Shown in pieces: positions 8,166-17,621 of a stretch of DNA of 64,000 nt. Position 1 is the stretch's first letter. Every line of letters starts with the position of its first letter. A program made the translations under genes and the position numbers. The stretch spans positions 4,697,501 to 4,761,500 of the forward strand of contig NC_019689.1 in assembly GCF_000317025.1 (NCBI RefSeq). Reading direction: 5' to 3'. The DNA comes from Pleurocapsa sp. PCC 7327 (GTDB lineage: Bacteria; Cyanobacteriota; Cyanobacteriia; Cyanobacteriales; Microcystaceae). The notes under the pieces were generated by a model. It searched no databases. It saw nothing but the letters and a program-made list of their open reading frames with translations, and was not told where the DNA came from.

Positions 8166-10466
8166 CTACTGCCCTGTATGACCGTTGCTTTGAGATGTTA
8201 CATTAGTAGCCGGCTTTTGCTTTGGTGCGATTGATTGACTGACGCGATCGAGCGAATAGAAGTTACCGCACAACAGCAAGCGATCGCCTGCTTGTATATC
8301 GCTACTGCCATCGGGAAAGCGAATATACTTTCCTTCTCGTCGAATCGCCTGTATTAATACGCCAAACTGTTGCTTGAAATTGAGTTCTGCGAGCGTCTTG
8401 CCAACGACGGGACTATCTTCTGGCACTAAAAGCCACTGACAGGATGCATTTTCATTGGGAATCGCGACTTCTCCTTTAGCTAGATCCTTGAATCCTGCCA
8501 ATTCATCGGGTTCTCCTACAATCAGGAGATCGTCGCCTTCTTGTAGCACGGTTTTGCGATCGGGATAATCCATTTCGTCTCCACCAGAACGGCGGATTGC
8601 CATCAGGCTAACGCCAGTCAGACGGCGCAGATCGGTCTCTTCGAGCGTCATACCCACCAGAGGCGAATTAGCTGGCAATGGATACCACTTTCCGTTCATC
8701 TCCTGAGTCGCTTGCTGTAGCTCCCGCGACACTTGGTCGGGACGACGTTCGGGACGCAGCGTTAGATAGTGAGAATAGCGAATTTTTTGAATTTCCCGTT
8801 GAAGGGCAGGCAAGGATAGCCCCAGTTTGGTGAAAAGATGGGCAGAAAGTTCCAAGCTGGCTTCAAATTCTGGCTGTACCACTTCCCTAGCTCCGAGTTG
8901 GTAGAGTAGTTCGATGTCCTTATCCTGGTTCGCCCGCACGACGACATCGAGTTCGGGACTCAGTTCTAAAGCTCGCTTCAGGCACAGACGGGTACTCATG
9001 GGATCGGGTAGAGCGATCGCCATTCCGCGTGCTCTACTAACTCCTGCCTTTTTTAGAACGTGCAAGCTGACGGCATTGCCATAAATGTACGGGATCTCTG
9101 CCTCCCGCAACTGTTGAATCCGATGCTCCGATTGATCGATGACCAGCACGGGATAGCCGCGATCGCGCAATAGTTGCACGATATAGCGACCAACGCGCCC
9201 GTAGCCGCAAACCACGACATGCTCCTCAAAGGGTACATCCTTCGAGACTTCTAGCGGCACGTCGGCTTTATCCAACCAGTCCTTGAGCCAGGGTAAGGAT
9301 TCTGCCCAAACGAACAATTGCGGGAGCGATCGCAGCACGAACGGGGTGAGTAGCAGCGTCACTGCTGTGGTGCCCAAAATCAGCGAGTAAACCTTTTGAG
9401 AAACCAACCCCAACCGTTGCCCTTCACTAGCGAGAACGAAGGAAAACTCCCCAATCTGTGCCAACCCCAATCCCGCAATCAGCGAAGTTTTGAGAGGATA
9501 GCGGAATAGCTTGACCAGCGGTGCGATAATAAGGAACTTTCCCACTAATACCAATGCCACTAACCCCAAAATCGAAGGCAGGTTATCCCATAAGAAAATC
9601 GGGTCGATTAACATGCCGATGGCGGCAAAAAACAGGGCGGCACAAATGTCTCGCAGGGGTTCTACATAGGTCAGCGTTTGGTCTGCATATTCTACCTCGG
9701 AGATCGTTAGCCCTGCCACAAAGGCTCCCATTTCGATAGACAGACCCAACTGTCCGGTTAGCAGGGCAATTCCTAAACATAGGGCAACTACGCCCAAGAG
9801 AAAGAGTTCGCGACTCTCTGTCCGCGCCAGCAATCGCAGTAGGGGAGGAATTACCCAAATGCCTACCAACACAGCCCCCAGAGCAAATAACCCTATTTGC
9901 AGCAGCGCCCAACCCACTGCTAAACCAATTTCTCCAGGCGGTTTGTCCAGCGCGGGCAACACCGCTAGCATCAGCCCTAAGGCTAGGTCTTGCACGACTA
10001 GGATTCCCAGCATGACTTGTCCGTGAAGAGTTGCCGTTTCGTTGCGTTCCATCAACCCTTTGAGGACAACTGCTGTTGAAGAGAGAGAGAGAATTGCTCC
10101 CAAAAAGATGCCCTGAGCGGGGGAAGTCACCCATCCCATTAGCAGAGACGCCAAAGCCGTCATTCCAATCGTGAGAATGATTTGCAGTCCACCGCCTCCT
10201 AAGCTGATGCCCTTGACTTTTTGGAGTTCGGAAAAGGAAAACTCAACTCCCAGCGAAAACAGTAAGAAAGCAACTCCCAATTGCGCCAGTGTCTCTACCT
10301 GAACCAGTTCTTTAATTAATCCCAGTCCGGCAGGACCGATAATTATGCCTGCCAGCAAGTATCCTAAGAGAATAGGCTGCCGTAGTAGAGCCGCCAATAA
10401 GCCTCCAACGGCGGCTGCTGTCAAAACTGATACTAAATCGATAATTAGTCTAAAATCTTCCTGCAC
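8166..10466 (-). CDS. CPA2 cation:proton antiporter with RCK/TrkA domains
   Basis: KefB-like monovalent cation/H+ antiporter. The N-terminal half (about residues 5-395) holds 11-13 membrane helices, including LGVAFLLFSLGVEFS and the helix-5 region GAILSLSSTAVVLK. A Rossmann RCK_N domain with GYGRVGRYIV (about 421-430) and VLVID then follows, and after it two TrkA_C domains (about 575-650 and 680-745), which normally bind ligands such as nucleotides. The duplicated TrkA_C points to ligand-gated K+ or Na+ exchange. GTG start. The last residues, after the second TrkA_C, are a polar tail. It is a free-standing gene. Confidence 0.88.
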   Translation of the reverse strand: MQEDFRLIIDLVSVLTAAAVGGLLAALLRQPILLGYLLAGIIIGPAGLGLIKELVQVETLAQLGVAFLLFSLGVEFSFSELQKVKGISLGGGGLQIILTIGMTALASLLMGWVTSPAQGIFLGAILSLSSTAVVLKGLMERNETATLHGQVMLGILVVQDLALGLMLAVLPALDKPPGEIGLAVGWALLQIGLFALGAVLVGIWVIPPLLRLLARTESRELFLLGVVALCLGIALLTGQLGLSIEMGAFVAGLTISEVEYADQTLTYVEPLRDICAALFFAAIGMLIDPIFLWDNLPSILGLVALVLVGKFLIIAPLVKLFRYPLKTSLIAGLGLAQIGEFSFVLASEGQRLGLVSQKVYSLILGTTAVTLLLTPFVLRSLPQLFVWAESLPWLKDWLDKADVPLEVSKDVPFEEHVVVCGYGRVGRYIVQLLRDRGYPVLVIDQSEHRIQQLREAEIPYIYGNAVSLHVLKKAGVSRARGMAIALPDPMSTRLCLKRALELSPELDVVVRANQDKDIELLYQLGAREVVQPEFEASLELSAHLFTKLGLSLPALQREIQKIRYSHYLTLRPERRPDQVSRELQQATQEMNGKWYPLPANSPLVGMTLEETDLRRLTGVSLMAIRRSGGDEMDYPDRKTVLQEGDDLLIVGEPDELAGFKDLAKGEVAIPNENASCQWLLVPEDSPVVGKTLAELNFKQQFGVLIQAIRREGKYIRFPDGSSDIQAGDRLLLCGNFYSLDRVSQSIAPKQKPATNVTSQSNGHTGQ

Positions 10467-10593
10467 GAGATCTGCTTAGTCTGTTCAAAAACGATTACCT
10501 CTTCTATTTCTTAGAATACAGAGTCTTTCAGACATTAGAAGAAAATTATGGGGGATCGATGGTGGTTGTCGGTCGGGGTATGTTCGCGGATCT

Positions 10594-12243
10594 TTACTTC
10601 AAACGACGAGAACGTAAAATACTAACAATCAACCACAATCCCAACAAGCTAGCAGCCGCAAAAAGAATATTACTAATTAAAGATAGCTGTGGCGTTTGTG
10701 CGCCTGTCGAAATAATTGCTGCGCCTATGATTAATGACCCGACAACGACACTAAACGAAAGTCGATTGGCGGAAGAATCCAAACTGCGTCGCAAAGGTTC
10801 TAATTCGCTCAGCCTCAAATTCCATTGTAGGGTTTCCGAACTGAGACGGTCTAATAAAACTTCTATTTGTCGCGGAGATTTGAGATAAATTGATTTTAGA
10901 TCGAGAATTGTTCTCAGGCTTGTTTGTAAGGGAGTGTCGCCAATTAATTGACGACGAAAGAGATCGGTCATCAAAGGCTTGACTTCATCGAGGACATTAA
11001 CTTCTGGATTAAATTGACGAGCGACTCCTTCTAAATTCGCCAAACATTTTGCATATAAGCCTAGATTTCCTGGAACTTTTATCTTATTATTTCGAGCAAT
11101 TTGTAGAAGTTGATAAACCACTTCGCTAAAATTAAATTGAGCGAGATTTAGATTGTAATATTTCCTCAGCATTCGCTCGTAATCTACTTTGAGACGAACT
11201 AAATTTGTAGGTTGAACCGATTCAGATAACTCTAAAGTTAACTGAGTGCAAGCCCCTGCATCTAAATCGACAATTGCCAACAACATTTCTGTTAAAATTT
11301 GCTGCGTTCGCGGATCCAAGCACCCAATCATGCCAAAATCGATGAGAGCGATTCGTCCGTCTTGCAGATAAAAAATATTGCCGGGATGGGGATCGGCATG
11401 AAAAAAACCATTTAAATATATTTGTTGAAAAAAGGCACGAAAAAGGAGAGTCGTAATTTCTTTTTTGCGATCGCTAACTGATTTTTTCTCATCCAATGAA
11501 TAAATCTCAGCTTCTAGTAGTGGTTTTCCTTCTAACCACTCCATTACTAAAAGTTTTTCTGTCGTAACCTCCCAATAAATTTGAGGAATCACTAACTCTT
11601 TCGGATCGAACCAACGACTTTCAGATAAATTTCGTCTCAGTTGGTCGGTGTAGGAAGCTTCGAGAGTAAAATCTAATTCAGCTTTGACAGCTTGGGTAAA
11701 CTCTTCTGCTAGTTTTACAATATCGTAGGTTTGTCCGAATTCTGTAAGAGCAACTAATTCAGCAATTCCTTTAATTAAAATAGTATCCTGAGCCACAATT
11801 TTATCAATTCCGGGACGCTGAACTTTGATGGCGACTTCATGACCGTTACTCAGCGTTCCTCGATGAATTTGGGCAATCGAACCAGCAGCAACAGGAGTCG
11901 GATTAATTTTTGTAAAAACACTTTCTATTGGCTGTTGCAGCTGTTGTCTAATAACAAGTTCTATTTCTTCCCAATCAACTGCGGGAACGTTAGCCTGAAG
12001 GGCAGTTAACGCTTTGATATAGTCAGGCGATAGTAAATCGGGGCGAGTACTTAAAAGTTGCCCTAATTTGACATAAAAAGGTCCGAGTTCTACTAAGATT
12101 TTCCGCAAAACCTCCGGACGCGGAATTTGCGGTTCGTCGGGTTTGCCGCCAGTTAAAACTCTTCTCATATAGTCCCATCCATTACTCAGGACTATCTCGA
12201 TAATTTCTCGCTGGCGGGAACTGGTTTGAGTGAGGGAAAACAC
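10594..12243 (-). CDS. ABC1/UbiB-family atypical protein kinase
   Basis: AarF/ABC1 family protein of 549 residues. It has the KxGQ motif in VKLGQLLSTRPD (about 58-69), the Ala-rich nucleotide loop in AAGSIAQIH in place of a protein-kinase P-loop, the VAIKVQRPG lysine, the catalytic region HADPHPGNIF and the metal-binding DFG in LIDFGMIG. Two hydrophobic segments at the C-terminus (about 495-513 and 522-542) anchor it in the membrane. Family members support quinone biosynthesis and, in plants and cyanobacteria, thylakoid lipid or tocopherol metabolism; the exact role here is inferred. GTG start. Downstream genes are separated by 127 bases. Confidence 0.9.
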   Translation of the reverse strand: MFSLTQTSSRQREIIEIVLSNGWDYMRRVLTGGKPDEPQIPRPEVLRKILVELGPFYVKLGQLLSTRPDLLSPDYIKALTALQANVPAVDWEEIELVIRQQLQQPIESVFTKINPTPVAAGSIAQIHRGTLSNGHEVAIKVQRPGIDKIVAQDTILIKGIAELVALTEFGQTYDIVKLAEEFTQAVKAELDFTLEASYTDQLRRNLSESRWFDPKELVIPQIYWEVTTEKLLVMEWLEGKPLLEAEIYSLDEKKSVSDRKKEITTLLFRAFFQQIYLNGFFHADPHPGNIFYLQDGRIALIDFGMIGCLDPRTQQILTEMLLAIVDLDAGACTQLTLELSESVQPTNLVRLKVDYERMLRKYYNLNLAQFNFSEVVYQLLQIARNNKIKVPGNLGLYAKCLANLEGVARQFNPEVNVLDEVKPLMTDLFRRQLIGDTPLQTSLRTILDLKSIYLKSPRQIEVLLDRLSSETLQWNLRLSELEPLRRSLDSSANRLSFSVVVGSLIIGAAIISTGAQTPQLSLISNILFAAASLLGLWLIVSILRSRRLK

Positions 12244-12250
12244 AGATTTT

Positions 12251-12330
12251 GGTTGTTAATTGTTAGTTGTTATTAGTTATTTGTTGGTTAAACAATCACC
12301 ACTAACTAATAACCAGTAACTGCTAACTAA
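12251..12330. repeat. Inverted ACTAAC-type repeat
   Basis: The left arm carries TTAGTTGTTATTAGTTATT and the right arm CACTAACTAATAACC, giving a loose stem-loop that fills the gap between manC and the ABC1 gene. It belongs to the same family as the stretches at 843 and 51904. Confidence 0.6.
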
Positions 12331-13392
12331 TTAAAGTAATTTCTCAAGATGGGGATCGCCTTGCAGTAACTTCAGGACTTGTTTGATTTCCTGAGTGCGA
12401 TTTTTGTCAACGATGAGGGTGACGTTGCCATCGCGCACGATTACCACATCTTCTATCCCAATGGTAACAATTGCTTCGTTGCTATCGCTGGCATACAGAA
12501 TCGCTCCCTTGGTATCGAGTTCGACATGCTTTGCCAAGGCAACATTCTTGCCATCTCCTTTTAGCAATCTTTCGATCGCGTTCCAGTCGCCCAAATCGTC
12601 CCAATCGAAATTCGCTGGTAAAACATAGGCTAACTGGGTCTTTTCCATCAAAGCATAGTCAATGCTTTTCTTCTCCAGTTGGGGATAAACTTCTTTCCCT
12701 TGCTTCAATAAAGGTTCGATAATATTCGGTGCATGGGCGTGCAATTCTTCTAAAACTACTCCCGCCCGAAAGATAAACATGCCGCTATTCCAACTAAATC
12801 GACCAGTACTAATAAAAGACTCTGCCGTATCGCGATCGGGTTTCTCGGTAAAGCGACTGACGAGATAGACAGGCAATCCTCCAAAACTTCCCTTGAATTC
12901 TCCCTGTTCGATGTAGCCATAACCCGTAGAAGGCTGATTTGGCGTAATGCCTAGAGTAACTATAGAAGCTTCTGCGATCGCGATCTGGCTGGCTGCTGCC
13001 AGCGTTTTCTCAAAAGCCGCACGATCGCCAATCCAGTGATCGGCAGGGAAGAAGCCGATTACTACCTCTTTTCCATGACGCTTAGAAACTTCCAGCGTTG
13101 CCCAAGCTACGGCTGGGGCAGTGTCCCGCCCTTCTGGTTCGACTAATAAGTTAACTTCTGGCAGATGAGGTAATTGTTCTCTTACGCCGTCGGCAATTGG
13201 GGCAGAGGTGATGACCCACAAGTTTTCCCATCCCCCCGCTACGGACAGGAGGCGATCGGCGGTTGCTTGCAAGAGACTTCTGTCACTGCCGTCGAGGGAT
13301 AGAAACTGCTTGGGTCGATGTTTGCGGCTAAGGGGCCAAAACCTTTCTCCCTTGCCACCAGCCAGAATTACGGGAACTAAAGATCGGGTCAT
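12331..13392 (-). CDS. manC: Mannose-1-phosphate guanylyltransferase
   Basis: Makes GDP-mannose from mannose-1-phosphate and GTP, the precursor of mannose and fucose units in exopolysaccharide. The N-terminal nucleotidyltransferase signature is clear: ILAGGKGERFWPLSR (about 9-23) and RPKQFLSL. Family motifs YGYIEQGE and FTEKPD follow, along with the sugar-binding WNSGMFIF and the DWDDLGDW region. At 353 residues it is the single-domain form, lacking the phosphomannose isomerase domain of bifunctional enzymes. ATG start. A link to the nearby polysaccharide export genes is functional rather than operonic, because three unrelated genes lie between. Confidence 0.9.
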   Translation of the reverse strand: MTRSLVPVILAGGKGERFWPLSRKHRPKQFLSLDGSDRSLLQATADRLLSVAGGWENLWVITSAPIADGVREQLPHLPEVNLLVEPEGRDTAPAVAWATLEVSKRHGKEVVIGFFPADHWIGDRAAFEKTLAAASQIAIAEASIVTLGITPNQPSTGYGYIEQGEFKGSFGGLPVYLVSRFTEKPDRDTAESFISTGRFSWNSGMFIFRAGVVLEELHAHAPNIIEPLLKQGKEVYPQLEKKSIDYALMEKTQLAYVLPANFDWDDLGDWNAIERLLKGDGKNVALAKHVELDTKGAILYASDSNEAIVTIGIEDVVIVRDGNVTLIVDKNRTQEIKQVLKLLQGDPHLEKLL

Positions 13393-13596
13393 AAAGCTTT
13401 ATGGTTTAGAAGACTAAGTTTATGAATAAGTTGAATCGATTTTATCTTTCCCTCTGCAAAATTCCCAGTCAGCGTCAAGCCTTTTTTGCACCTGGTAGAG
13501 TGGGCGGGTTTCGTAGAACAACAGGCAAGAAAAAGCGATCGCTACTTTAATTATCTAGCGATCGCACTATAGTCTATAGAACTATAGAAGCCTTAT

Positions 13597-14013
13597 TTAT
13601 GCTGTCTGAAGCTCTCTTTCCCAAATCATATAGCCAAAGTAAGCTGAAATTACTGCTGCCAGAGCATGAAGCCAGATATTGTGACCGAAAATTGGGATTA
13701 AACCAAACAGTGTGGCAGTGGCAGGAATCAACCCCAAAACTGTCACAATTCCATAAAAAATTGCCATGCCGCGGGCAAACAACCGTGCATGGACGAATTT
13801 TCGATAGGCGACAATCCCTAGTATCCCTACAACTAGGCGCACGATGTTATGCAGTACGTTGACTGGAAACAAACCAAACAGGTAGCCATATCCAGTCTTA
13901 ACTGCAAGCTCAGGTGCGCTAGCTGGCAGCGCTAGTAGATTTGGGACGAATCCTAGTAGACCGATTACTAGGAAGACAATACCAGCGACTAGAGCGAAGT
14001 AACGTGTTTTCAT
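13597..14013 (-). CDS. DUF4383 four-helix membrane protein
   Basis: Small membrane protein with four hydrophobic segments spread over about 138 residues (near 5-22, 45-68, 75-100 and 105-130) and the conserved GLFPVNVLHNIVRLVVGILG of DUF4383. Function is unknown. GGGAGG stands six bases before the ATG at 14013, so that start is preferred over the GTG two codons upstream. It stands alone between manC and the alcohol dehydrogenase. Confidence 0.8.
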   Translation of the reverse strand: MKTRYFALVAGIVFLVIGLLGFVPNLLALPASAPELAVKTGYGYLFGLFPVNVLHNIVRLVVGILGIVAYRKFVHARLFARGMAIFYGIVTVLGLIPATATLFGLIPIFGHNIWLHALAAVISAYFGYMIWERELQTA

Positions 14014-14325
14014 ATTCACCCTCCCTTCGCTACGGGTTAAACTTCAGATATTGCGATCGCAGGAGCTTATTTTTCTCTCATCTAACCAACCAATCCTGCG
14101 ATCGTCTAGAAGGAACACGTAGGCGGGCTACGTTTGCATCGACACTCCTCACCCACTTTTAATTTTATTAAGTTGGTTGAGGCGATCGCCTGTTGAGATC
14201 TAGCTAGTGTCTCATTTCTATTATGGATACATTCCCAAGCGTTGGATAAACTGATGCAAACTATTGCAACAATCGGTTGAGCAAATGTTTAGGGATCGTT
14301 ACAATTTGGTTTTAGATAGAATCGG
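14014..14325. other. Intergenic, no gene seen
   Basis: The gap of about 310 bases holds several HIP1 octamers and AT-rich sequence that probably contains the promoter of the DUF4383 gene. I see no convincing gene, terminator or structured RNA. The ACTCCTCACCC at 14145 only partly resembles the Yfr1 small RNA core. Confidence 0.5.
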
Positions 14326-15318
14326 TTAATTCTCATCGACCACTAACACGGCTGCACCATTAATCTTGCCACTTCGTAAAGCTTCTAGGGCTTCATTTGC
14401 AGCCGATAGCGGAAAAGGCGTAACCTCCGTGTGGATGGGAATCTGAGGCGCTAAAGTCAAAAATTCCTCTCCATCGAGACGGGTTAGATTGGCAACCGAT
14501 CGCACCATTCTCTCTTCCCAGAGAATACTATAGGGAAAAGAAGGAATATCGCTCATGTGGATCCCCGCACAGACGACCGTGCCTCCTTTGGCAATCGCTC
14601 TCAAAGCAGCAGGAACCAACTTGCCCGCAGGTGCAAAAATAATCGCCGCATCCAATTCTTTTGGCGGCAATTCATCGGAACTTCCCGCCCAGACTGCCCC
14701 TAAATCGAGGGCAAACTGTTGTCCTTTGACATCGTCGGGACGAGTAAAGGCATAGACTTCGCGTCCCTGATAGCGAGCAACTTGAATTAAAATATGCGCT
14801 GCCGCACCAAAGCCATAGAATCCCAGCCGTTCTGCATCTCCCGCCATGCGATAGGAACGATAGCCGATCAGTCCGGCACACAGAAGCGGTGCCGCTTGTA
14901 AATCGGGATAGCATTGGGGAATGGGGAAGCAAAAATGTTCGTCGGCGACAGTATATTCTGCATAACCGCCATCGAGTTGATAGCCTGTAAATTGAGCGCG
15001 ATCGCACAAATTTTCCCTTCCCGACAAACAGTAGCGGCAATGGTTACAGGTAGAGCCAAGCCAAGGAACGCCAACGCGATCGCCCTGCTTAAATTTTGTC
15101 ACTTTCGCGCCAATTTTCTCAACGATACCGACGATTTGATGACCCAAGACGAGGGGAAGTTTGGGATGAGTCAGTTCTCCATCGACGACGTGCAAGTCAG
15201 TCCGGCATACTCCGCAGGCACGAACCCGCAGTAGAACTTGTTCGGGGTTGGGAGTAGGAATGGGGATATCTGCCAGACGTAAGGGTTTACCAGGCACATC
15301 CAAAATCATTGCATGCAT
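14326..15318 (-). CDS. Zinc-dependent alcohol dehydrogenase
   Basis: Medium-chain dehydrogenase/reductase of 330 residues. Catalytic zinc ligands are Cys in CGVCRTDLHV (about 38) and His in LGHQIVGIVEKIG (about 60). The structural zinc site is the four-Cys cluster CNHCRYCLSGRENLC. The Rossmann segment LGFYGFGAAAHILIQVA binds NAD(P). It is of the AdhP/propanol-preferring type, which oxidises or reduces short-chain alcohols and aldehydes; the physiological substrate is unknown. It lies 213 bases downstream of kaiC on the same strand, which looks like a separate unit. Confidence 0.88.
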   Translation of the reverse strand: MHAMILDVPGKPLRLADIPIPTPNPEQVLLRVRACGVCRTDLHVVDGELTHPKLPLVLGHQIVGIVEKIGAKVTKFKQGDRVGVPWLGSTCNHCRYCLSGRENLCDRAQFTGYQLDGGYAEYTVADEHFCFPIPQCYPDLQAAPLLCAGLIGYRSYRMAGDAERLGFYGFGAAAHILIQVARYQGREVYAFTRPDDVKGQQFALDLGAVWAGSSDELPPKELDAAIIFAPAGKLVPAALRAIAKGGTVVCAGIHMSDIPSFPYSILWEERMVRSVANLTRLDGEEFLTLAPQIPIHTEVTPFPLSAANEALEALRSGKINGAAVLVVDEN

Positions 15319-15531
15319 GGCTTCAACCGGAAAATAAAAGGATTTTTCTATTTCCAGCGTATCTAGTTTTCTTAATTTACGCGATCGGCGATAGAAAAAG
15401 TCTTCTAAAGAAGACCCGATAGGAACTTCAGTCGATTTTAATCGAGTTGAGCTTTGAGCCTAGAACTAAAGTTCTGGGCGTTGATGCCAAAGGTGCAAGA
15501 TCTCAGATTTGACGAAGGTTGCCAATCGCCT

Positions 15532-17097
15532 TTAACTTTCATCTTTTGACATATCCTTAACTCCTCGCACGATTCGAGAGAGTTCGCTCTTTTCATCAAC
15601 CGCAATGCGAGTGGGCGAACCGCTGATGATTCTTTCGTAATTGCGGAAGGAATCTTTAATTTCCGGTCCATCCTGACTAATACTATATTCGCGGATGCCT
15701 TTATCGTGCCAAGAACCGCGCATCTTAAACACGTTAATTGCCCTAGACATTTCACCGCGAATTTCTACATATTGCAGCATAAGAATAGTATCTGTAATTG
15801 TAGAAATATGGGATTCGGTAATTGAATGCGCTCCCATAAATTGATCGGTTGTATTCGTAAAGAAACCCGTAATTTCTTCCTGTTTGGCATACCCCGTCAC
15901 GCCTATCACGAACTGTCGGAATGCATTGTTAGTTACCCCTCTAGCTAAAGCCGAGAGCGAGTCAATAGCAATGCGAGAGGGTTTGAATTCGGAAATCTCG
16001 GATTTAATAATCTGCAAGTGGTCTTCTAACCCTGCCGATTCGGGATAGGTACAAAGCAGTTTTAATAATCCCTTGCGCTCCATTTCTTCAAAATCAATGC
16101 CCCAAGAAAAAGCATTACGAGACAATTGCGCTCGCGACTCTTCATAGGCAAATAAAATTGCTCGTTCGCCTTGACGACATCCTTCTTCTAAAAACTTGCT
16201 CACTAGCAAAGTTTTTCCAGTTCCCGTCGCACCAGTTGCCAAGATAATTGAATCTTTGAAAAAGCCACCGCCACACATTTCGTCTAGGGTTTTAATCCCA
16301 GAAGAAATACGCGCATTGGAAGAACGTTGGGTGAGTCGCATTGCTCCCAAAGGAAAGATATTTATCCCATCATTAGTAATCGTAAAAGGATATTCTCCTT
16401 TCATATGAGTCGTACCGCGCAGTTTTAAAATTTCAATGGTTCGGCGGCGGCGTTCTCCTTCCAAAACATTGCGAACGATAACGACATTATCAGAAACGAA
16501 TTCTTCGACTCCAAAACGAGCGATTGGTCCATATTCTTCTACCCGTTCTGTCGTCATAATAGACGTTACTTCAAGTTGTTTGAGTCGTGCGACAAGACGA
16601 AAAATTTCTCGTCTGACGACGGGTGCCGCATCGTATTGTTGAAAAACAGCCGTAATTGAGTCAATTGAAACCAATTTTGCTTTGTATTTGCGAATAGCAT
16701 ACTGAATGCGTTCGATTAAGGCAGAAAGATCGAAATTTCCAACGACTTCTTGTCCTTCAGGATCGGGGGAAGCATCGAGTATAAATATTTTACCTTCATC
16801 AATTAATTTTTGTAAGTCCCAACCAAAACTATAGGCATTTTGAATAATATCATTAGGCGATTCTTCAAAGGTGACAAACAATCCTGGATAGTCAAAATAT
16901 TTAATTCCGTGGTAAAGAAACTGAACGGCCAGCAAGGTTTTTCCCGTACCTGACGTGCCGCTAACTAGCGTAGTTCTTCCTACTGGCAAACCCCCATGAC
17001 TGATTTCATCAAATCCTTCGATCATTGTCCGAATTTTTCGGACTCCTTTTGGGGCTAATTCATAAGCTTGTTGTCCGTTTGGAGTCGGTTGATTCAT
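15532..17097 (-). CDS. kaiC: Circadian clock ATPase/kinase KaiC
   Basis: Core clock protein, a double-RecA hexamer whose phosphorylation cycles daily. The CI domain has Walker A GTSGTGKT (about 47-54) and the catalytic FEESP pair (about 78-79). The CII domain has Walker A GATGTGKT (about 288-295) and YEESR. The autophosphorylation pair Ser-Thr sits in ESHISTITDT near residues 432-433. The C-terminal A-loop and tail (SRIVRGV) that KaiA binds are present. At 521 residues it is full length, so the oscillator looks functional. The gene is last in the order kaiA-kaiB-kaiC, 121 bases after kaiB, and kaiBC are usually co-transcribed. Confidence 0.98.
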   Translation of the reverse strand: MNQPTPNGQQAYELAPKGVRKIRTMIEGFDEISHGGLPVGRTTLVSGTSGTGKTLLAVQFLYHGIKYFDYPGLFVTFEESPNDIIQNAYSFGWDLQKLIDEGKIFILDASPDPEGQEVVGNFDLSALIERIQYAIRKYKAKLVSIDSITAVFQQYDAAPVVRREIFRLVARLKQLEVTSIMTTERVEEYGPIARFGVEEFVSDNVVIVRNVLEGERRRRTIEILKLRGTTHMKGEYPFTITNDGINIFPLGAMRLTQRSSNARISSGIKTLDEMCGGGFFKDSIILATGATGTGKTLLVSKFLEEGCRQGERAILFAYEESRAQLSRNAFSWGIDFEEMERKGLLKLLCTYPESAGLEDHLQIIKSEISEFKPSRIAIDSLSALARGVTNNAFRQFVIGVTGYAKQEEITGFFTNTTDQFMGAHSITESHISTITDTILMLQYVEIRGEMSRAINVFKMRGSWHDKGIREYSISQDGPEIKDSFRNYERIISGSPTRIAVDEKSELSRIVRGVKDMSKDES

Positions 17098-17218
17098 CTT
17101 GTTTTTATGAAAAAAATTTTGCTCTTTGTCTACCTGTTTATAAAACTTCTATTATTTAAAAGTTTATATTATTTAAAAATTTAACGTTCCTCACTCTCAT
17201 AACCCTCAAACTTTTAAT

Positions 17219-17542
17219 TTATTTTTCTAAATCTTTCTCTTCTCTCTCTCTAATTTCTTCATAAAGAAGATCTAAACCGATTAAAACTTTTTCTCGGTCG
17301 GAAAGATCGCCAATAATTTTACGAACGGGAGGTGGTAAAATTTTGGCTAGCGTTGGGGTAGCTAAGATTTTATCTTCTTCTGCCAGTTGAGGATTTTTCA
17401 GTACGTCGATAACTTTTAGAGCATAAACTCCTTGAAATTCCTGTTCGAGAATATTTTTAAGCGTCTTTAGCGCCCGAACCGAGTTGGGCGTATTTCCAGC
17501 CACATAAAGTTTTAAAACATAAGTTTTTCTCAAATTACTCAT
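17219..17542 (-). CDS. kaiB: Circadian clock protein KaiB
   Basis: Fold-switching clock protein that binds phosphorylated KaiC at night and sequesters KaiA. The start is set at ATG 17542, giving a protein beginning [16 protein letters not shown] of 107 residues; a longer frame adds 14 residues with no family match. Conserved segments are [36 protein letters not shown] and [14 protein letters not shown]. The Glu/Lys-rich tail is typical of the longer cyanobacterial forms. It lies between kaiA (79 bases away) and kaiC (121 bases away); a kaiBC promoter could lie in the AT-rich 79-base gap, but I cannot define it. Confidence 0.97.
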   Translation of the reverse strand: MSNLRKTYVLKLYVAGNTPNSVRALKTLKNILEQEFQGVYALKVIDVLKNPQLAEEDKILATPTLAKILPPPVRKIIGDLSDREKVLIGLDLLYEEIREREEKDLEK

Positions 17543-17621
17543 AAGTGAATAGATGTTGGGTTTAAGAACTAGACAATAGAACAAATTTTAATCTTTTTAA
17601 CAATTGAATAAAATCGCTTAT

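Noticed and set aside
14140-14160. Possible Yfr1 small RNA
   Set aside because: The core ACTCCTCAC is followed by CCAC instead of AC and there is no terminator hairpin, so the match is too short.
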